Shown: piece by piece, positions 1-8,076 of the stretch
Layout: the number at the start of each line of letters is the position of its first letter
How positions within the stretch are numbered: the first letter of the stretch is position 1
Source: Parvibaculum sp.
GTDB taxonomy: Bacteria; Pseudomonadota; Alphaproteobacteria; Parvibaculales; Parvibaculaceae
NCBI RefSeq assembly: GCF_030694575.1
Contig: NZ_JAUYUS010000023.1
Coordinates: forward strand, 1 to 64,000
Length of the DNA stretch: 64,000 nucleotides
Direction: 5' to 3'
Translations under genes and position numbers: made by a program
The notes under the pieces: model-generated
The model's input: the letters and a program-made list of their open reading frames with translations, nothing else
Told to the model about the DNA's origin: nothing
The model's database searches: none

Positions 1-4
1 CGCC

Positions 5-1133
5 ATGCGTGCCGAAACGCAAGTCCTCGCCGATGAAATCAAGCAGTCGCTCGCGCTGCTGAGGAGGCATCTTTGACTGGGATGCTGCCCTTCGCCGTTT
101 CGATGAACTGACGGCCAAAGCCGAAGACCCCGATCTCTGGAACGATCCCGCCGCCGCGCAGGACATGATGCGCGAGCGCACGCGCCTCGAGGAAGCGATC
201 GGCCGCTACCGCGCGCTCGAGGCGAGCCTCAACGACAATCTCGAACTGATCGAAATGGGCGAGGCCGAAGGCGATGCCGCCATCGTCGCGGAAGCCGAAG
301 CCGCGCTCAAGGCCGCGCGCGACGTCGCCGCCGAGGCCGAGATCGAGACGCTGCTCTCCGGCGAGGCCGACGCCAACGACACCTATGTCGAAATCCATGC
401 CGGCGCCGGCGGCACCGAAAGCCAGGACTGGGCGCAGATGCTCTTGCGCATGTATACGCGCTGGGCCGAGCGCAAGGGCTACAAGGTCGAGCTGATGGAG
501 CGCCACGAAGGCGAAGAAGCGGGCATCAAGTCGGCCACCATCCTCGTGAAGGGCCACAACGCCTTCGGCTGGCTGAAAACCGAATCCGGCGTCCACCGCC
601 TCGTCCGCATCTCGCCATACGACAGTGCGGCGCGCCGCCACACCAGCTTCTCCTCCGTCTGGGTCTATCCGGTGGTCGACGACAAGATCGACATCGAGGT
701 GAGCGAGGCCGATGTCCGCATCGACACCTATCGCTCGTCCGGCGCCGGCGGCCAGCACGTCAACACGACCGACAGCGCGGTCCGCATCACCCATATCCCG
801 ACAGGCATCGTCGTCGCCTGCCAGAACGAACGCTCGCAGCACAAGAACCGCGCCACCGCCTGGGACATGCTGCGCGCGCGGCTTTACGAGGCCGAACTCC
901 AGAAGCGCGAAGATGCCGCCGCCGCGCAGGCCTCCGGCAAGACCGACATCGGCTGGGGCCACCAGATCCGCTCCTATGTTCTCCAGCCCTATCAGATGGT
1001 GAAGGACCTCCGCACCGGCGTCGAAACCTCGGACACCGACGGCGTCCTCGGCGGCGACCTCGACCCCTTCATGGCCGCCGCCCTCGCCGCCCGCGTCAAA
1101 GGCGGCGTCGAATCCGTCGAGGACATCGACTAG
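5..1133 (+). CDS. prfB: Peptide chain release factor 2 (RF2), programmed +1 frameshift
   Basis: RF2 terminates translation at UGA and UAA. The reading frame opens at ATG 5 (MRAETQ..., the usual alphaproteobacterial start), runs 23 codons to CTT TGA at 71-76, and continues in the +1 frame from GAC at 75 to the stop at 1133, giving about 375 residues, the normal family size. The GGQ peptidyl-hydrolysis motif lies at residues 248-250 inside SGAGGQHVN. The stop-recognition tripeptide, SPF in E. coli, reads SPY here ([15 protein letters not shown]). An in-frame stop followed by perfect family similarity shows the frameshift is regulatory and the gene is intact. The stop at 74-76 is itself the codon RF2 reads, so low RF2 favours shifting (autoregulation, established for the family). 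Anything upstream of position 5 is cut off by the window. Confidence 0.96.
62..77 (+). promoter_or_regulatory. prfB programmed +1 frameshift signal
   Basis: An internal Shine-Dalgarno-like AGGAGG (62-67) sits three bases before CTT (71-73), which is followed by UGA C (74-77). This is the same geometry as the E. coli prfB signal: internal SD, three-base spacer, slippery CUU, poorly terminating UGA-C. The ribosome slips from CUU to UUU and reads GAC next. Confidence 0.95.
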
Positions 1134-1150
1134 GTCCGAAGCTCGGCCTA

Positions 1151-1467
1151 ACTCCCTCTCCCCTGGGGGAGAGGGAAGGGGCCCATTGGACCGGCGGAGC
1201 CGGATCAATGGGAAGGGTGAGGGGGTGAGAGGCGGTTCGCGTAGCGAACGAAAAGGTCCGCTGGACCTTTTCGAGCCTCGAACGCCCTGAGCCATGCGAA
1301 GGGCAGGGTGGCACTGCATCCCAAAAAAACCAGTGTCACCCCGGCGAAAGCCGGGGCCCATTGGTTCCCTCAGCAAGAAAAAGCTATGCGCGGCGTGAAC
1401 GCCATTCATTCTCTCTTTGCTGCGGCAAGAGACGCTGCGAGTGGGCCCCGGCTTTCGCCGGGGTGAC
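1151..1467. repeat. Mosaic of short palindromic repeats downstream of prfB
   Basis: This gene-free stretch is a patchwork of repeat modules. There is a 10-bp hairpin CCCTCTCCCC/GGGGAGAGGG (1154-1163/1166-1175), a 9-bp hairpin AAAAGGTCC/GGACCTTTT (1251-1259/1263-1271) and a module beginning CCTCGAACGCCC. A perfect 26-bp inverted pair spans 1335-1360 and 1442-1467, core CACCCCGGCGAAAGCCGGGG, and each arm is itself a palindrome. The same modules recur at 2725-3030 on the far side of the next gene. They resemble REP-type dispersed elements; no transposase is nearby. The first hairpin could also act as a prfB terminator. Confidence 0.85.
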
Positions 1468-1528
1468 ATTTGTGGAAGAGGTCGGTGCAATCCCTCTTAT
1501 CCGTTTTTCGCAACCAAAAAGGACTCCC

Positions 1529-2716
1529 ATGCCCACTCCGTCCGCCTTCGACGTCATCATCCTCGGCGCGGGCGGCGCCGGCCTCTTCTGCGCGGCTGAA
1601 GCAGGCCGCCGCGGCCGCCGCGTCCTCGTGCTCGACCATGCCGCCGCGCCCGGCGAGAAAATCCGCATCTCCGGCGGCGGCCGCTGCAATTTCACCAATC
1701 TCCACACCGCGCCGAAAAACTTCCTCTCCGAAAACCCCTCCTTCTGCATCTCCGCGCTCAAGTCATACACGCAGCACGATTTCATCGCGCTGGTAAACCG
1801 CCACGGCATCGCCTGGCACGAAAAAACCCTTGGCCAGCTATTCTGCGACGGCTCCTCGCAACAGATCATCGACATGCTGCTCGATGAATGCGAGAAGGCG
1901 GGCGTGACGATCCGCCTGCGGACGAAAATAACCGCCGTCGAAAAATCCGAAACCGGCTTCCGCGTGGAAACGGATGCAGGCCCGCTCGCCTGCGCCTCGC
2001 TCGTCATCGCCACCGGCGGCAAGTCGATCCCCAAAATGGGCGCCACCGGCTTCGGCTACGACATCGCCCGCCAGTTCGGGCTCCCGCTCGTCGAGCCGCG
2101 TCCCGCGCTCGTCCCCTTCGTCTTCGACGAAAAATTGAAGTCCCGCCTCGAAGGTCTGGCGGGCGTCGCCGCCGACGCCACCGTCGCCTGCGGCAAGACG
2201 CGCTTCGCCGAGGCGCTGCTCTTCACGCATAAGGGCCTCTCCGGCCCCGCCATCCTGCAGATCTCGTCATATTGGGCGCCCGGCCGCGAAATCACCGTCG
2301 ACCTTGCGCCCGGCACGGACGTCTTCGCCTTCCTGAAGGAAGCCCGCACCGCCCAGCCGAAGCAGGATGTCGAAACCGTCCTCTCCCGCCTGCTGCCGAA
2401 GCGCCTCGCCGACCGCCTCTGCGCGCTCGCCGACGTGCAGGGCAGGGTGGCCGACCTCTCCGACCTCCGCCTCCGCGCGCTGGCCGATGCCGTCAACCGC
2501 TGGCGCATCGTCCCCGCCGGCACCGAAGGCTTCCGCACCGCCGAAGTCACCGCCGGCGGCGTCGCCACCAGCGCCCTCTCGTCAAAGACGATGGAAGCCC
2601 GCGACATCCCCGGCCTCTTCTTCATCGGCGAAGTCGTCGACGTCACCGGCCACCTCGGCGGCTTCAACTTCCAATGGGCCTGGTCGTCGGGGTTTGCGGC
2701 CGGGAAGGCGGTCTGA
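1529..2716 (+). CDS. BaiN/HI0933-family NAD(P)/FAD-dependent oxidoreductase
   Basis: This 395-residue flavoprotein belongs to the HI0933/YhiN/BaiN family, FAD enzymes of mostly unproven substrate. An N-terminal dinucleotide-binding motif (ILGAGGAGLFCA, near residues 9-20) is followed by the family hallmark GEKIRISGGGRCNFTN and ends with GGFNFQWAWSSGFAAGK, where FAD is enclosed. ATG 1529 is chosen because AAAAAGGA precedes it and the Rossmann fold starts right after; the open frame extends upstream into repeat DNA but without family similarity. The gene stands alone between two clusters of palindromic repeats. Family assignment is firm; the substrate is unknown. Confidence 0.88.
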   Translation: MPTPSAFDVIILGAGGAGLFCAAEAGRRGRRVLVLDHAAAPGEKIRISGGGRCNFTNLHTAPKNFLSENPSFCISALKSYTQHDFIALVNRHGIAWHEKTLGQLFCDGSSQQIIDMLLDECEKAGVTIRLRTKITAVEKSETGFRVETDAGPLACASLVIATGGKSIPKMGATGFGYDIARQFGLPLVEPRPALVPFVFDEKLKSRLEGLAGVAADATVACGKTRFAEALLFTHKGLSGPAILQISSYWAPGREITVDLAPGTDVFAFLKEARTAQPKQDVETVLSRLLPKRLADRLCALADVQGRVADLSDLRLRALADAVNRWRIVPAGTEGFRTAEVTAGGVATSALSSKTMEARDIPGLFFIGEVVDVTGHLGGFNFQWAWSSGFAAGKAV

Positions 2717-2724
2717 CCTTCACT

Positions 2725-3030
2725 CCCTCTCCCCCCGGGGAGAGGGGTGAGAGGACATAAGAAAAAGTCCAGTGGACCTTTTCGTCCTCGAACGCCCGGA
2801 GCGAAGCGAAGGGCCGGGCCCCCCAAAGGCGGGAAGGGTGAGGGGGGCGCCACCCACCGGCACCAGCATCGTCATTGCGAGCGAAGCGAAGCAATCCAGA
2901 AGCCGCGCCTCGCGCGGCGTCTCTCTTCACAAAGACTCTTCCGCCGCCAAAACCGCCGCGCGTCCCACCCAAAGGTGTCACCCCGGCGAACGCCGGGGCC
3001 CACTCGCAGCGCCTCTTGCCGCAGCAATAA
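2725..3030. repeat. Second mosaic of the same palindromic repeats
   Basis: Modules recur in the same order as at 1151-1467: the CCCTCTCCCC hairpin (2725-2746), a variant AAAAGTCC/GGACTTTT-like hairpin near 2762-2783, the CCTCGAACGCCC module, and a copy of the CCCCGGCG palindrome (2977-3002, one mismatch). That last copy extends to about 3030 in common with the reverse complement of 1418-1467. Between them, 2870-2900 carries the motif CATTGCGAGCGAAGCGAAGC, a dispersed repeat seen in many alphaproteobacteria. The remaining bases to 3215 hold a partial copy of that motif (about 3056-3070) and no gene I can support. Confidence 0.82.
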
Positions 3031-3215
3031 TGATGCCCGAACCCGCTTTCCCAACATCGTCATTGCGGGGTTAGGTCCTTTGTTGTTCGGTCAAGCGGGT
3101 TCGATTGCCGGAGCGCCGTATTTCATAACCCAAAACGTCATGGCCCGCTTTATGCGGGCCATCCACGTCTTTGCGACGGGCATGAAGAGTTGATACCGCG
3201 CAATGCAGCCGAAGC

Positions 3216-4055
3216 CTACCGGAACGACGCCCGATAATTCGCCGCGTCGAGAATAAGCTGGCTCTCCAGCGGCGGCGCGATCTTGAAGGCCTTGGCGTCT
3301 TTCGCGAAATCGTAGAGCCGGAAAATCCGGAAACCGTCAGGCCGCTCCTCGGCAAACGCCTTCTCGTTGCGTGAAATGAAGAAGGGCGTCTGCATATGTC
3401 CAGCCGTCGTCTTCACTTCGAGAAAGCGTTCCTCGCCGCGCGCGGTGAAGGAAAGAATGTCGTAGCCCGCGCCGTCGCCTTCCTCCTGCGCCACCCAGCG
3501 CACCTTGCGCGCGAGATCGTCGCGGCCTTCGCCGCGCAGCCGCGCCTGCTCCGATTTCAATACCCGCTCTTCGCCAAGCCGCCCGAGCGCGCGGTTGCGT
3601 TCGTCGCGCGCCGCCGGATCGAACTTGCGCACGAGGCGGGCAAGCGCGGGGTTTGAATCCTCCGGCCGCTCGATCTTTTGCGGCGCTTCGCCGATGAAAA
3701 GCGCACCCTGCTCGGCAAGCACCATTTCCTTTGCGGGCAATGGGAGCGCAATTTCGCCGCGACGGTCGAGAAACCGTTCGACGCCGCCGATCAATGCCTT
3801 CTGAAAATTCATTGCCGGTTTGTAGCCGGCGATCCACGGCTCGCCGAGCGTCATCAGAACGGCGCTGATATTCTGGTGCTTGAATTCGATGGAGCCTTTC
3901 GACCGGCCCGTCAGCTTCTGCAACTCGGCATTGCGCTGCGCCTTCACATAGGGCTCGCCGCGAAGCTCCTTGTCGCGCATGTCGAAATAGTCGGCGACGA
4001 TCAGGTCGATTTCCTGCTCGTTCCAGTCCTCGCCTGTCCGGTCGCTCGCCGCCAT
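3216..4055 (-). CDS. DUF3883 domain-containing protein (nuclease-like C-terminus)
   Basis: A 279-residue protein whose C-terminal third matches the DUF3883 domain: GYDILSF at about 200-206, then RFLEVKTT at about 212-219. The spaced Asp and E-V-K resemble the active-site arrangement of PD-(D/E)XK nuclease-like folds. The N-terminal part (EIDLIVADYFDMRDKEL; KGSIEFKHQNISAVL) is a small helical region often found with this domain. ATG 4055 follows a GAGGGG ribosome site. It stands alone with no restriction or helicase partner, so a defence role is not supported by context. The biochemical function is unknown; nuclease activity is an inference from the motif. Confidence 0.75.
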   Translation of the reverse strand: MAASDRTGEDWNEQEIDLIVADYFDMRDKELRGEPYVKAQRNAELQKLTGRSKGSIEFKHQNISAVLMTLGEPWIAGYKPAMNFQKALIGGVERFLDRRGEIALPLPAKEMVLAEQGALFIGEAPQKIERPEDSNPALARLVRKFDPAARDERNRALGRLGEERVLKSEQARLRGEGRDDLARKVRWVAQEEGDGAGYDILSFTARGEERFLEVKTTAGHMQTPFFISRNEKAFAEERPDGFRIFRLYDFAKDAKAFKIAPPLESQLILDAANYRASFR

Positions 4056-4405
4056 CCACCCCTCGCCTGTCGCCCGGCCAGGTTAGGCAGAAGGCGCGGG
4101 CCTGTAAAACCGGCCAGTCCTGACTTCCGTCTCCGCGTGCCAAATCCCTGCCGCGCGTCCCCCACCCGCGACCCGTGAGATTTCCTCACACAGGGGATAA
4201 GCGGGCGCACGCTGGTCCGCACGCCCGGGCGTCCTTCCCGATGTACCTCTCGACGTGACGGCCGGTGTAAACGTACATGCCCATGCACGCGCCCGTGCAC
4301 GCGCCCGGTCGTTGCTGCGCGTGCGCGCGGCGTCCCGCCGGCGGTCTCCCCGGTCCCCCGAAGCTGTTTGTGACAGATTTTTGACAGTTCGATGACAGCG
4401 GACGC
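4056..4405. other. Intergenic region with three 11-bp-spaced TGACAG repeats
   Basis: No gene is visible here. Three direct copies of TGACAG begin at 4371, 4382 and 4393, exactly 11 bp apart, so they lie on nearly the same face of the helix. A 12-bp near-tandem ATGCACGCGCCC / GTGCACGCGCCC lies around 4282-4305. The upstream region of the DUF3883 gene must lie in this interval. Confidence 0.5.
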
Positions 4406-4434
4406 GAAAACGGGGACAACTTGCGTTGTCCCCG
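4406..4434 (-). terminator. Rho-independent terminator of the bactofilin gene
   Basis: A perfect 10-bp stem CGGGGACAAC (4411-4420) / GTTGTCCCCG (4425-4434) with a 4-base loop is followed on the minus strand by TTTTCG. It lies 34 bp beyond the bactofilin stop. Confidence 0.8.
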
Positions 4435-4467
4435 CTCCCGAAATCGCTCGAAATGCCGTAGCCGTGC

Positions 4468-5052
4468 TTACTGCGCGGCCGGCCGTTTCACCACCACGCC
4501 GCCGTCGTTCACCACGACCGGGCTGTCGCCGGTCGGGGCGGGGCGGGGCGTTGCGCGCGGCAGGTCGCCGAGCAGCGGTGCGCCGCCCGGGCGGGGTGCC
4601 GTCGTCGTGCGGGCCGGTGCCGCCTGGCTGATCGGATCGTCGGAATGGCGGCAGTTTCCTTCGAAAAACGCGCCCGTTTCCACGGCCAGCGCCTCGTGCA
4701 GGATGTCGCCTTCGACATGACAGGTGGAAGAGAGCTGCACGCGCCGTCCCCGGATCGTGCCCATCACGCGGCCGCGGATCACGATGTCTTCCGCCACCAC
4801 TTCGCCGGTAATCGACGCTTTTTCGCCGATCGTCAGCGACTGGCTGCGGATATCGCCTTCCACGGTGCCGTCGATCTGGATGTCGCCGGTGGCGACCAGA
4901 TTGCCATGCACCACCAGATCGCTTGAGATGATCGACGGTGCCGTTCTCACGCTCGGGCGCCGGCTGTTGCTGCCGCCGGGCGCTGAAACGGGCGCGGATG
5001 CGGCGGGAACCGGTGCTTTTTCGGTGTCTTTATCCTTGCTTCGCGAAAACAT
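4468..5052 (-). CDS. Bactofilin
   Basis: This 194-residue protein has a central bactofilin domain (about residues 40-150) of short right-handed beta-helical repeats: DLVVHGNLVATGDIQIDGTV, followed by successive G-x-I/V-x-G units such as GEVVAEDIVIRGRVMGTI. Disordered Ser/Pro/Ala-rich tails flank it. Bactofilins polymerise into cytoskeletal filaments that recruit cell-wall enzymes. ATG 5052 is preferred because GCAGGG lies just upstream. The start overlaps the 3' end of the M23 peptidase gene by 23 bp, so the two are probably translationally coupled, a pairing known from other bacteria (for example CcmA with Csd1, BacA with LmdC). Confidence 0.9.
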   Translation of the reverse strand: MFSRSKDKDTEKAPVPAASAPVSAPGGSNSRRPSVRTAPSIISSDLVVHGNLVATGDIQIDGTVEGDIRSQSLTIGEKASITGEVVAEDIVIRGRVMGTIRGRRVQLSSTCHVEGDILHEALAVETGAFFEGNCRHSDDPISQAAPARTTTAPRPGGAPLLGDLPRATPRPAPTGDSPVVVNDGGVVVKRPAAQ

Positions 5053-6412
5053 AATGCCCTGCCTCAATGAACTTGGAGGGGTTGCGGACGATACCGTCGA
5101 ACCAGACCTCATAGTGAAGATGGGGCCCGCTGCTGCGGCCAGAAGACCCTACTTTGCCGATGACCTCACGGAATGCAATTTTCTGGCCAGCTTTGACGTC
5201 GATCCGTCCCAGGTGCCCGTAGCGCGTCCGGAAACCATTCCCGTGGTCGATTTCGACGACCCGGCCATAGCCGCCCTTCCAGCCCGCATAGCTGACCGTG
5301 CCGGCCCCCGGCGCGAACACCGTGGCGCCGTAGCTGGCCGCCATGTCCTCGCCCGAGTGGAACGCCATGCGGCCGTTGAAGGGGTCGCGGCGGGCCCCGT
5401 AGCTGCTCGTCTTGCGGTACGAAACGAGCGGTTCGGCAAGCGGCATTCTGGCAATGGAATCCTCAAGATCGGCCATTTTCTTCAGGTTCTCGCTCACCCT
5501 GAAGATCTGCCGCTGGAAGCTCGTTTCATCCTCCCCGCCGGCCAGCGCGTCGGAACCCGCCAGGCTGATGAAGGGGCCGCCCTGCGCGTCGCCCCGGGCC
5601 TTGCTGCCGCGCTTCAGAAGCTCGTCCGGATCGATCACCTTCGTCATGCTGATGATCGATTTGAGCTCCCTGACACGGCGGTCGGTGATTTCCTCGACAT
5701 TGTTGATGAAGCCCTGCTGGGCGTGGTCGAGGCGGGAAAGCCGCGTGTCGATCTGCGACACCGTGCCGTTCTGGGCGCCGCCTTCGGCGCCGGCGAGGCC
5801 GGTAATGTCGAAAAAAGCGCCGTTATCTGCGGCTTCGATGACGAAACGCTCCAGTTCGGCGGCCCGCTGCGGACGCTCGGTCGTCGGCACGAGGTCGGGA
5901 CCCTCGGAGGGCTCGTCGACGCGCATCAGTACGGTATTGCTGCTGGCCTCGCCCTCGCCCTGGCCGTGCAGGGTGGCGGCGTAACGGCGGCGCATGGTTT
6001 CGAGCTGCGAACCGGCCGTCTGGCGCTGGCTCATCAGGGCCGAGAGCTGCTTGTGCTTGTCCTCGAGCTGCCGCGTGGTCGCGAGGAAGCGCTCCTCGGT
6101 AATGACCAGCTGGCCGTTGAGCTCGTCGTAAGCCGACTGCAACTGCGCCATCCGCTCTTCGTATGCGGACTGCATTTTGACGTAGCGGCGGTCCTTCGCC
6201 GCGATGATCTGCTCCTTGAAAACCACGTTCACCGAAGAAAACGCGATCCAGCTCAGGAACACGAACGCGATCGCCGCAAAAACCGTCTGCGTCAGCGGCG
6301 ACAGCGATATGAACTGCACATGCCCGTGGCTGCGGATATAAATCTGCCGCTCCACATACATATGCCGCACAAAATTGCGGAATTTATCGGCCCAGCCCGA
6401 CCGTTGGTGCAT
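5030..6412 (-). CDS. Membrane-anchored M23 (LytM) peptidoglycan metallopeptidase
   Basis: The 460-residue protein has a short cytoplasmic N-terminus, one transmembrane helix (about residues 43-65, TVFAAIAFVFLSWIAFSSV), a periplasmic coiled coil (about 75-140) and a C-terminal LytM/M23 domain. The zinc-site motifs are present: HSGEDMAA, YGHL and GPHLHYEV (the HxH). It is expected to cleave peptidoglycan cross-links. ATG 6412 is chosen; a TTG three codons upstream is possible. Overlap with the bactofilin gene implies that the bactofilin positions this hydrolase, as shown for the LmdC-BacA type of pair; this is inference here. Confidence 0.9.
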   Translation of the reverse strand: MHQRSGWADKFRNFVRHMYVERQIYIRSHGHVQFISLSPLTQTVFAAIAFVFLSWIAFSSVNVVFKEQIIAAKDRRYVKMQSAYEERMAQLQSAYDELNGQLVITEERFLATTRQLEDKHKQLSALMSQRQTAGSQLETMRRRYAATLHGQGEGEASSNTVLMRVDEPSEGPDLVPTTERPQRAAELERFVIEAADNGAFFDITGLAGAEGGAQNGTVSQIDTRLSRLDHAQQGFINNVEEITDRRVRELKSIISMTKVIDPDELLKRGSKARGDAQGGPFISLAGSDALAGGEDETSFQRQIFRVSENLKKMADLEDSIARMPLAEPLVSYRKTSSYGARRDPFNGRMAFHSGEDMAASYGATVFAPGAGTVSYAGWKGGYGRVVEIDHGNGFRTRYGHLGRIDVKAGQKIAFREVIGKVGSSGRSSGPHLHYEVWFDGIVRNPSKFIEAGHYVFAKQG

Positions 6413-6552
6413 GCCCCTCAATGCCCCATAGCCCCCTGTTGTAAGTGCCTATATCACCCCAATTTGGCACAGGCTGACAACATACTCGTGTCTGGTTTCG
6501 AAGTTAATGGTTAATATGAATTTACCATAGCGCTAACGCATGCACAGACCCG

Positions 6553-7371
6553 TCAGTCCCGCGCGAGGGGTTCGTAGTAGCGCGCCGGAAGCCCCGCCTT
6601 GTCGCGCGCCGCCGCGTTGAATGGCCGTTTAAGTGCGCCCCTGAAATGACGGCGAACGAGATGTTGGAATGTCTCTTCCGGTTCGAGTTCGCGCTCAGCG
6701 CAGAGAAACCGGAACCATGTCGCGCCTGCCTGCACATGGCGCTGTTCGTCCGTGTAGATCGTTTTGAGAATATCGGCGCTTTCGGTGTCTCCGGTTCTTT
6801 CCAGCCGTTCCATCATGGCGGGAGTCACATCGAGGCCGCGCGCCTCCAGCACCATCGGTACAACGGCAAGACGCGCCAGCAGATCGTGACATGTCTCTTC
6901 GGCCGCCTGCCAGAGCCCGTCATGAGCCGGCAGATCGCCATAGCGCGCGCCGAGCGATCCCAGACGTGCCTGCAGCATGCCGAAATGCCGTGCCTCATCG
7001 TCACCTACGGCAATCCAGTCGTCGAAGAAGGCACGTGGCAGCGGCTCCATCGAAAAGCGGCCCACGAGGTCGAAAGCGAGATCGATCGCGTTGAGTTCGA
7101 TATGGGCAAGGGAATGCAGAAGGGCGACGCGGCCCCGCGCGCCTTTGAAGCTTCGGCGCGGCATGTCTCGCGGCGGCAGCAGTACAGGCCGCTCGGGCCG
7201 GCCCGGGCGGCCGGGCATCGAACTCCCGGCTCCGGCCGTCAGCGCCCCCGCTCGCCACGCGGCGGCAACGCTTCGCGCATGACGCGCCTTTTCATCGGCA
7301 TTCGCACAAAGAAGTACGCCGCGTGCGGCCTCTGCAAGAGAGCCGACGGATGCTTTGGCGGGGAGTTCCAA
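6553..7371 (-). CDS. DUF455 ferritin-like domain protein
   Basis: A ferritin-like four-helix protein of the DUF455 family (about 272 residues). Carboxylate and histidine motifs of a dimetal site are visible: HIELNAIDLAFD, DDEARHFGML (ExxH) and TDEQRHVQAG (ExxH). Homologues in alphaproteobacteria are uncharacterised. The start is uncertain: no ATG fits, and the frame stays open to a TTG at 7440 that would overlap bcp by 64 bp. A TTG at 7371 starts the protein where family similarity begins and just after the bcp stop, so I use it. It probably follows bcp in one transcript. Confidence 0.8.
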   Translation of the reverse strand: MELPAKASVGSLAEAARGVLLCANADEKARHARSVAAAWRAGALTAGAGSSMPGRPGRPERPVLLPPRDMPRRSFKGARGRVALLHSLAHIELNAIDLAFDLVGRFSMEPLPRAFFDDWIAVGDDEARHFGMLQARLGSLGARYGDLPAHDGLWQAAEETCHDLLARLAVVPMVLEARGLDVTPAMMERLERTGDTESADILKTIYTDEQRHVQAGATWFRFLCAERELEPEETFQHLVRRHFRGALKRPFNAAARDKAGLPARYYEPLARD

Positions 7372-7376
7372 GGGGC

Positions 7377-7889
7377 CTAAATCTCTTTGACGGCGGCGAG
7401 CACTTCCTCGGCGTGACCGGCTACTTTGACCTTCGGCCAAACCTTCCTCACCACACCCTTCTCGTCGATAAGCAAAGTCACGCGGTTGATGCCCATGAAC
7501 TTACGGCCATAGAGGCTCTTTTCACCCCAGACGCCATAAGCCTCAAGCACTTTTCCCTCTTCATCCGACAGAAGGCGCACCGTCAGGTTGTGCTTATCGC
7601 GGAACTTGCAGTGCTTCTCGATCGGATCCTTCGAAACGCCGAGCACGATTGTACCGGCGGCATCGAACTTTTTCTTGAGGGCGCTGAACTCGATACCCTC
7701 GGTCGTGCATCCGGGGGTGTCGTCCTTCGGGTAGAAGTAAAGAACTACCTTTTTGCCGGCGAGCCCTTTCAGCGTGACGGTCGTGCCATCATCTGCCGGA
7801 AGGGAGAAGGGCGGCGCTTTCCTGCCTTCAGCCGGAATTCCGTCGGCCTTTGCCGTTCTCGTAGTCTTCGGTGCTGCCGTTTTCGCCAT
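7377..7889 (-). CDS. bcp: Thioredoxin-dependent thiol peroxidase (BCP/PrxQ)
   Basis: A 170-residue peroxiredoxin of the BCP/PrxQ class that reduces hydrogen and organic peroxides. The peroxidatic Cys61 lies in DDTPGCTTEG. The resolving Cys found five residues later in E. coli BCP is Ile66 here. Cys94 (EKHCKF) lies in the helix where some PrxQ members keep their resolving Cys, though not at exactly the same position. A Lys/Ala-rich N-terminal extension of about 20 residues precedes the domain. ATG 7889 is chosen for the GGAGG five bases upstream; an open frame to 8042 lacks similarity. Confidence 0.93.
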   Translation of the reverse strand: MAKTAAPKTTRTAKADGIPAEGRKAPPFSLPADDGTTVTLKGLAGKKVVLYFYPKDDTPGCTTEGIEFSALKKKFDAAGTIVLGVSKDPIEKHCKFRDKHNLTVRLLSDEEGKVLEAYGVWGEKSLYGRKFMGINRVTLLIDEKGVVRKVWPKVKVAGHAEEVLAAVKEI

Positions 7890-8076
7890 TCGGGCCTCCA
7901 TCGGGTCTCGCGGGGCCGTTACGCCGCCGCCGCATAAACATTGCCAATATGATAGGGATGCCTCGGGGAAGCCAGACGCGTTAAGGCTGATATCCGCCGA
8001 TCCTTCGCGGGACGCCAATTTTGCAGACTTGGACCGGGCCAACGGCTAGAAAGGGCTGACTCGCTTTCGCCTCATT

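Noticed and set aside
1361..1528. Upstream extension of the BaiN-like reading frame
   Set aside because: It is translated repeat DNA (the palindromic CCCCGGCG module), without conservation.
4724..6514. A 596-codon plus-strand open frame across the bactofilin and M23 genes
   Set aside because: It is antisense to two clearly conserved genes and its product has low-complexity composition typical of shadow frames.
7372..7440. N-terminal extension of the DUF455 gene to TTG 7440
   Set aside because: It would overlap bcp by 64 bp and lies outside the region with family similarity; TTG 7371 is simpler.
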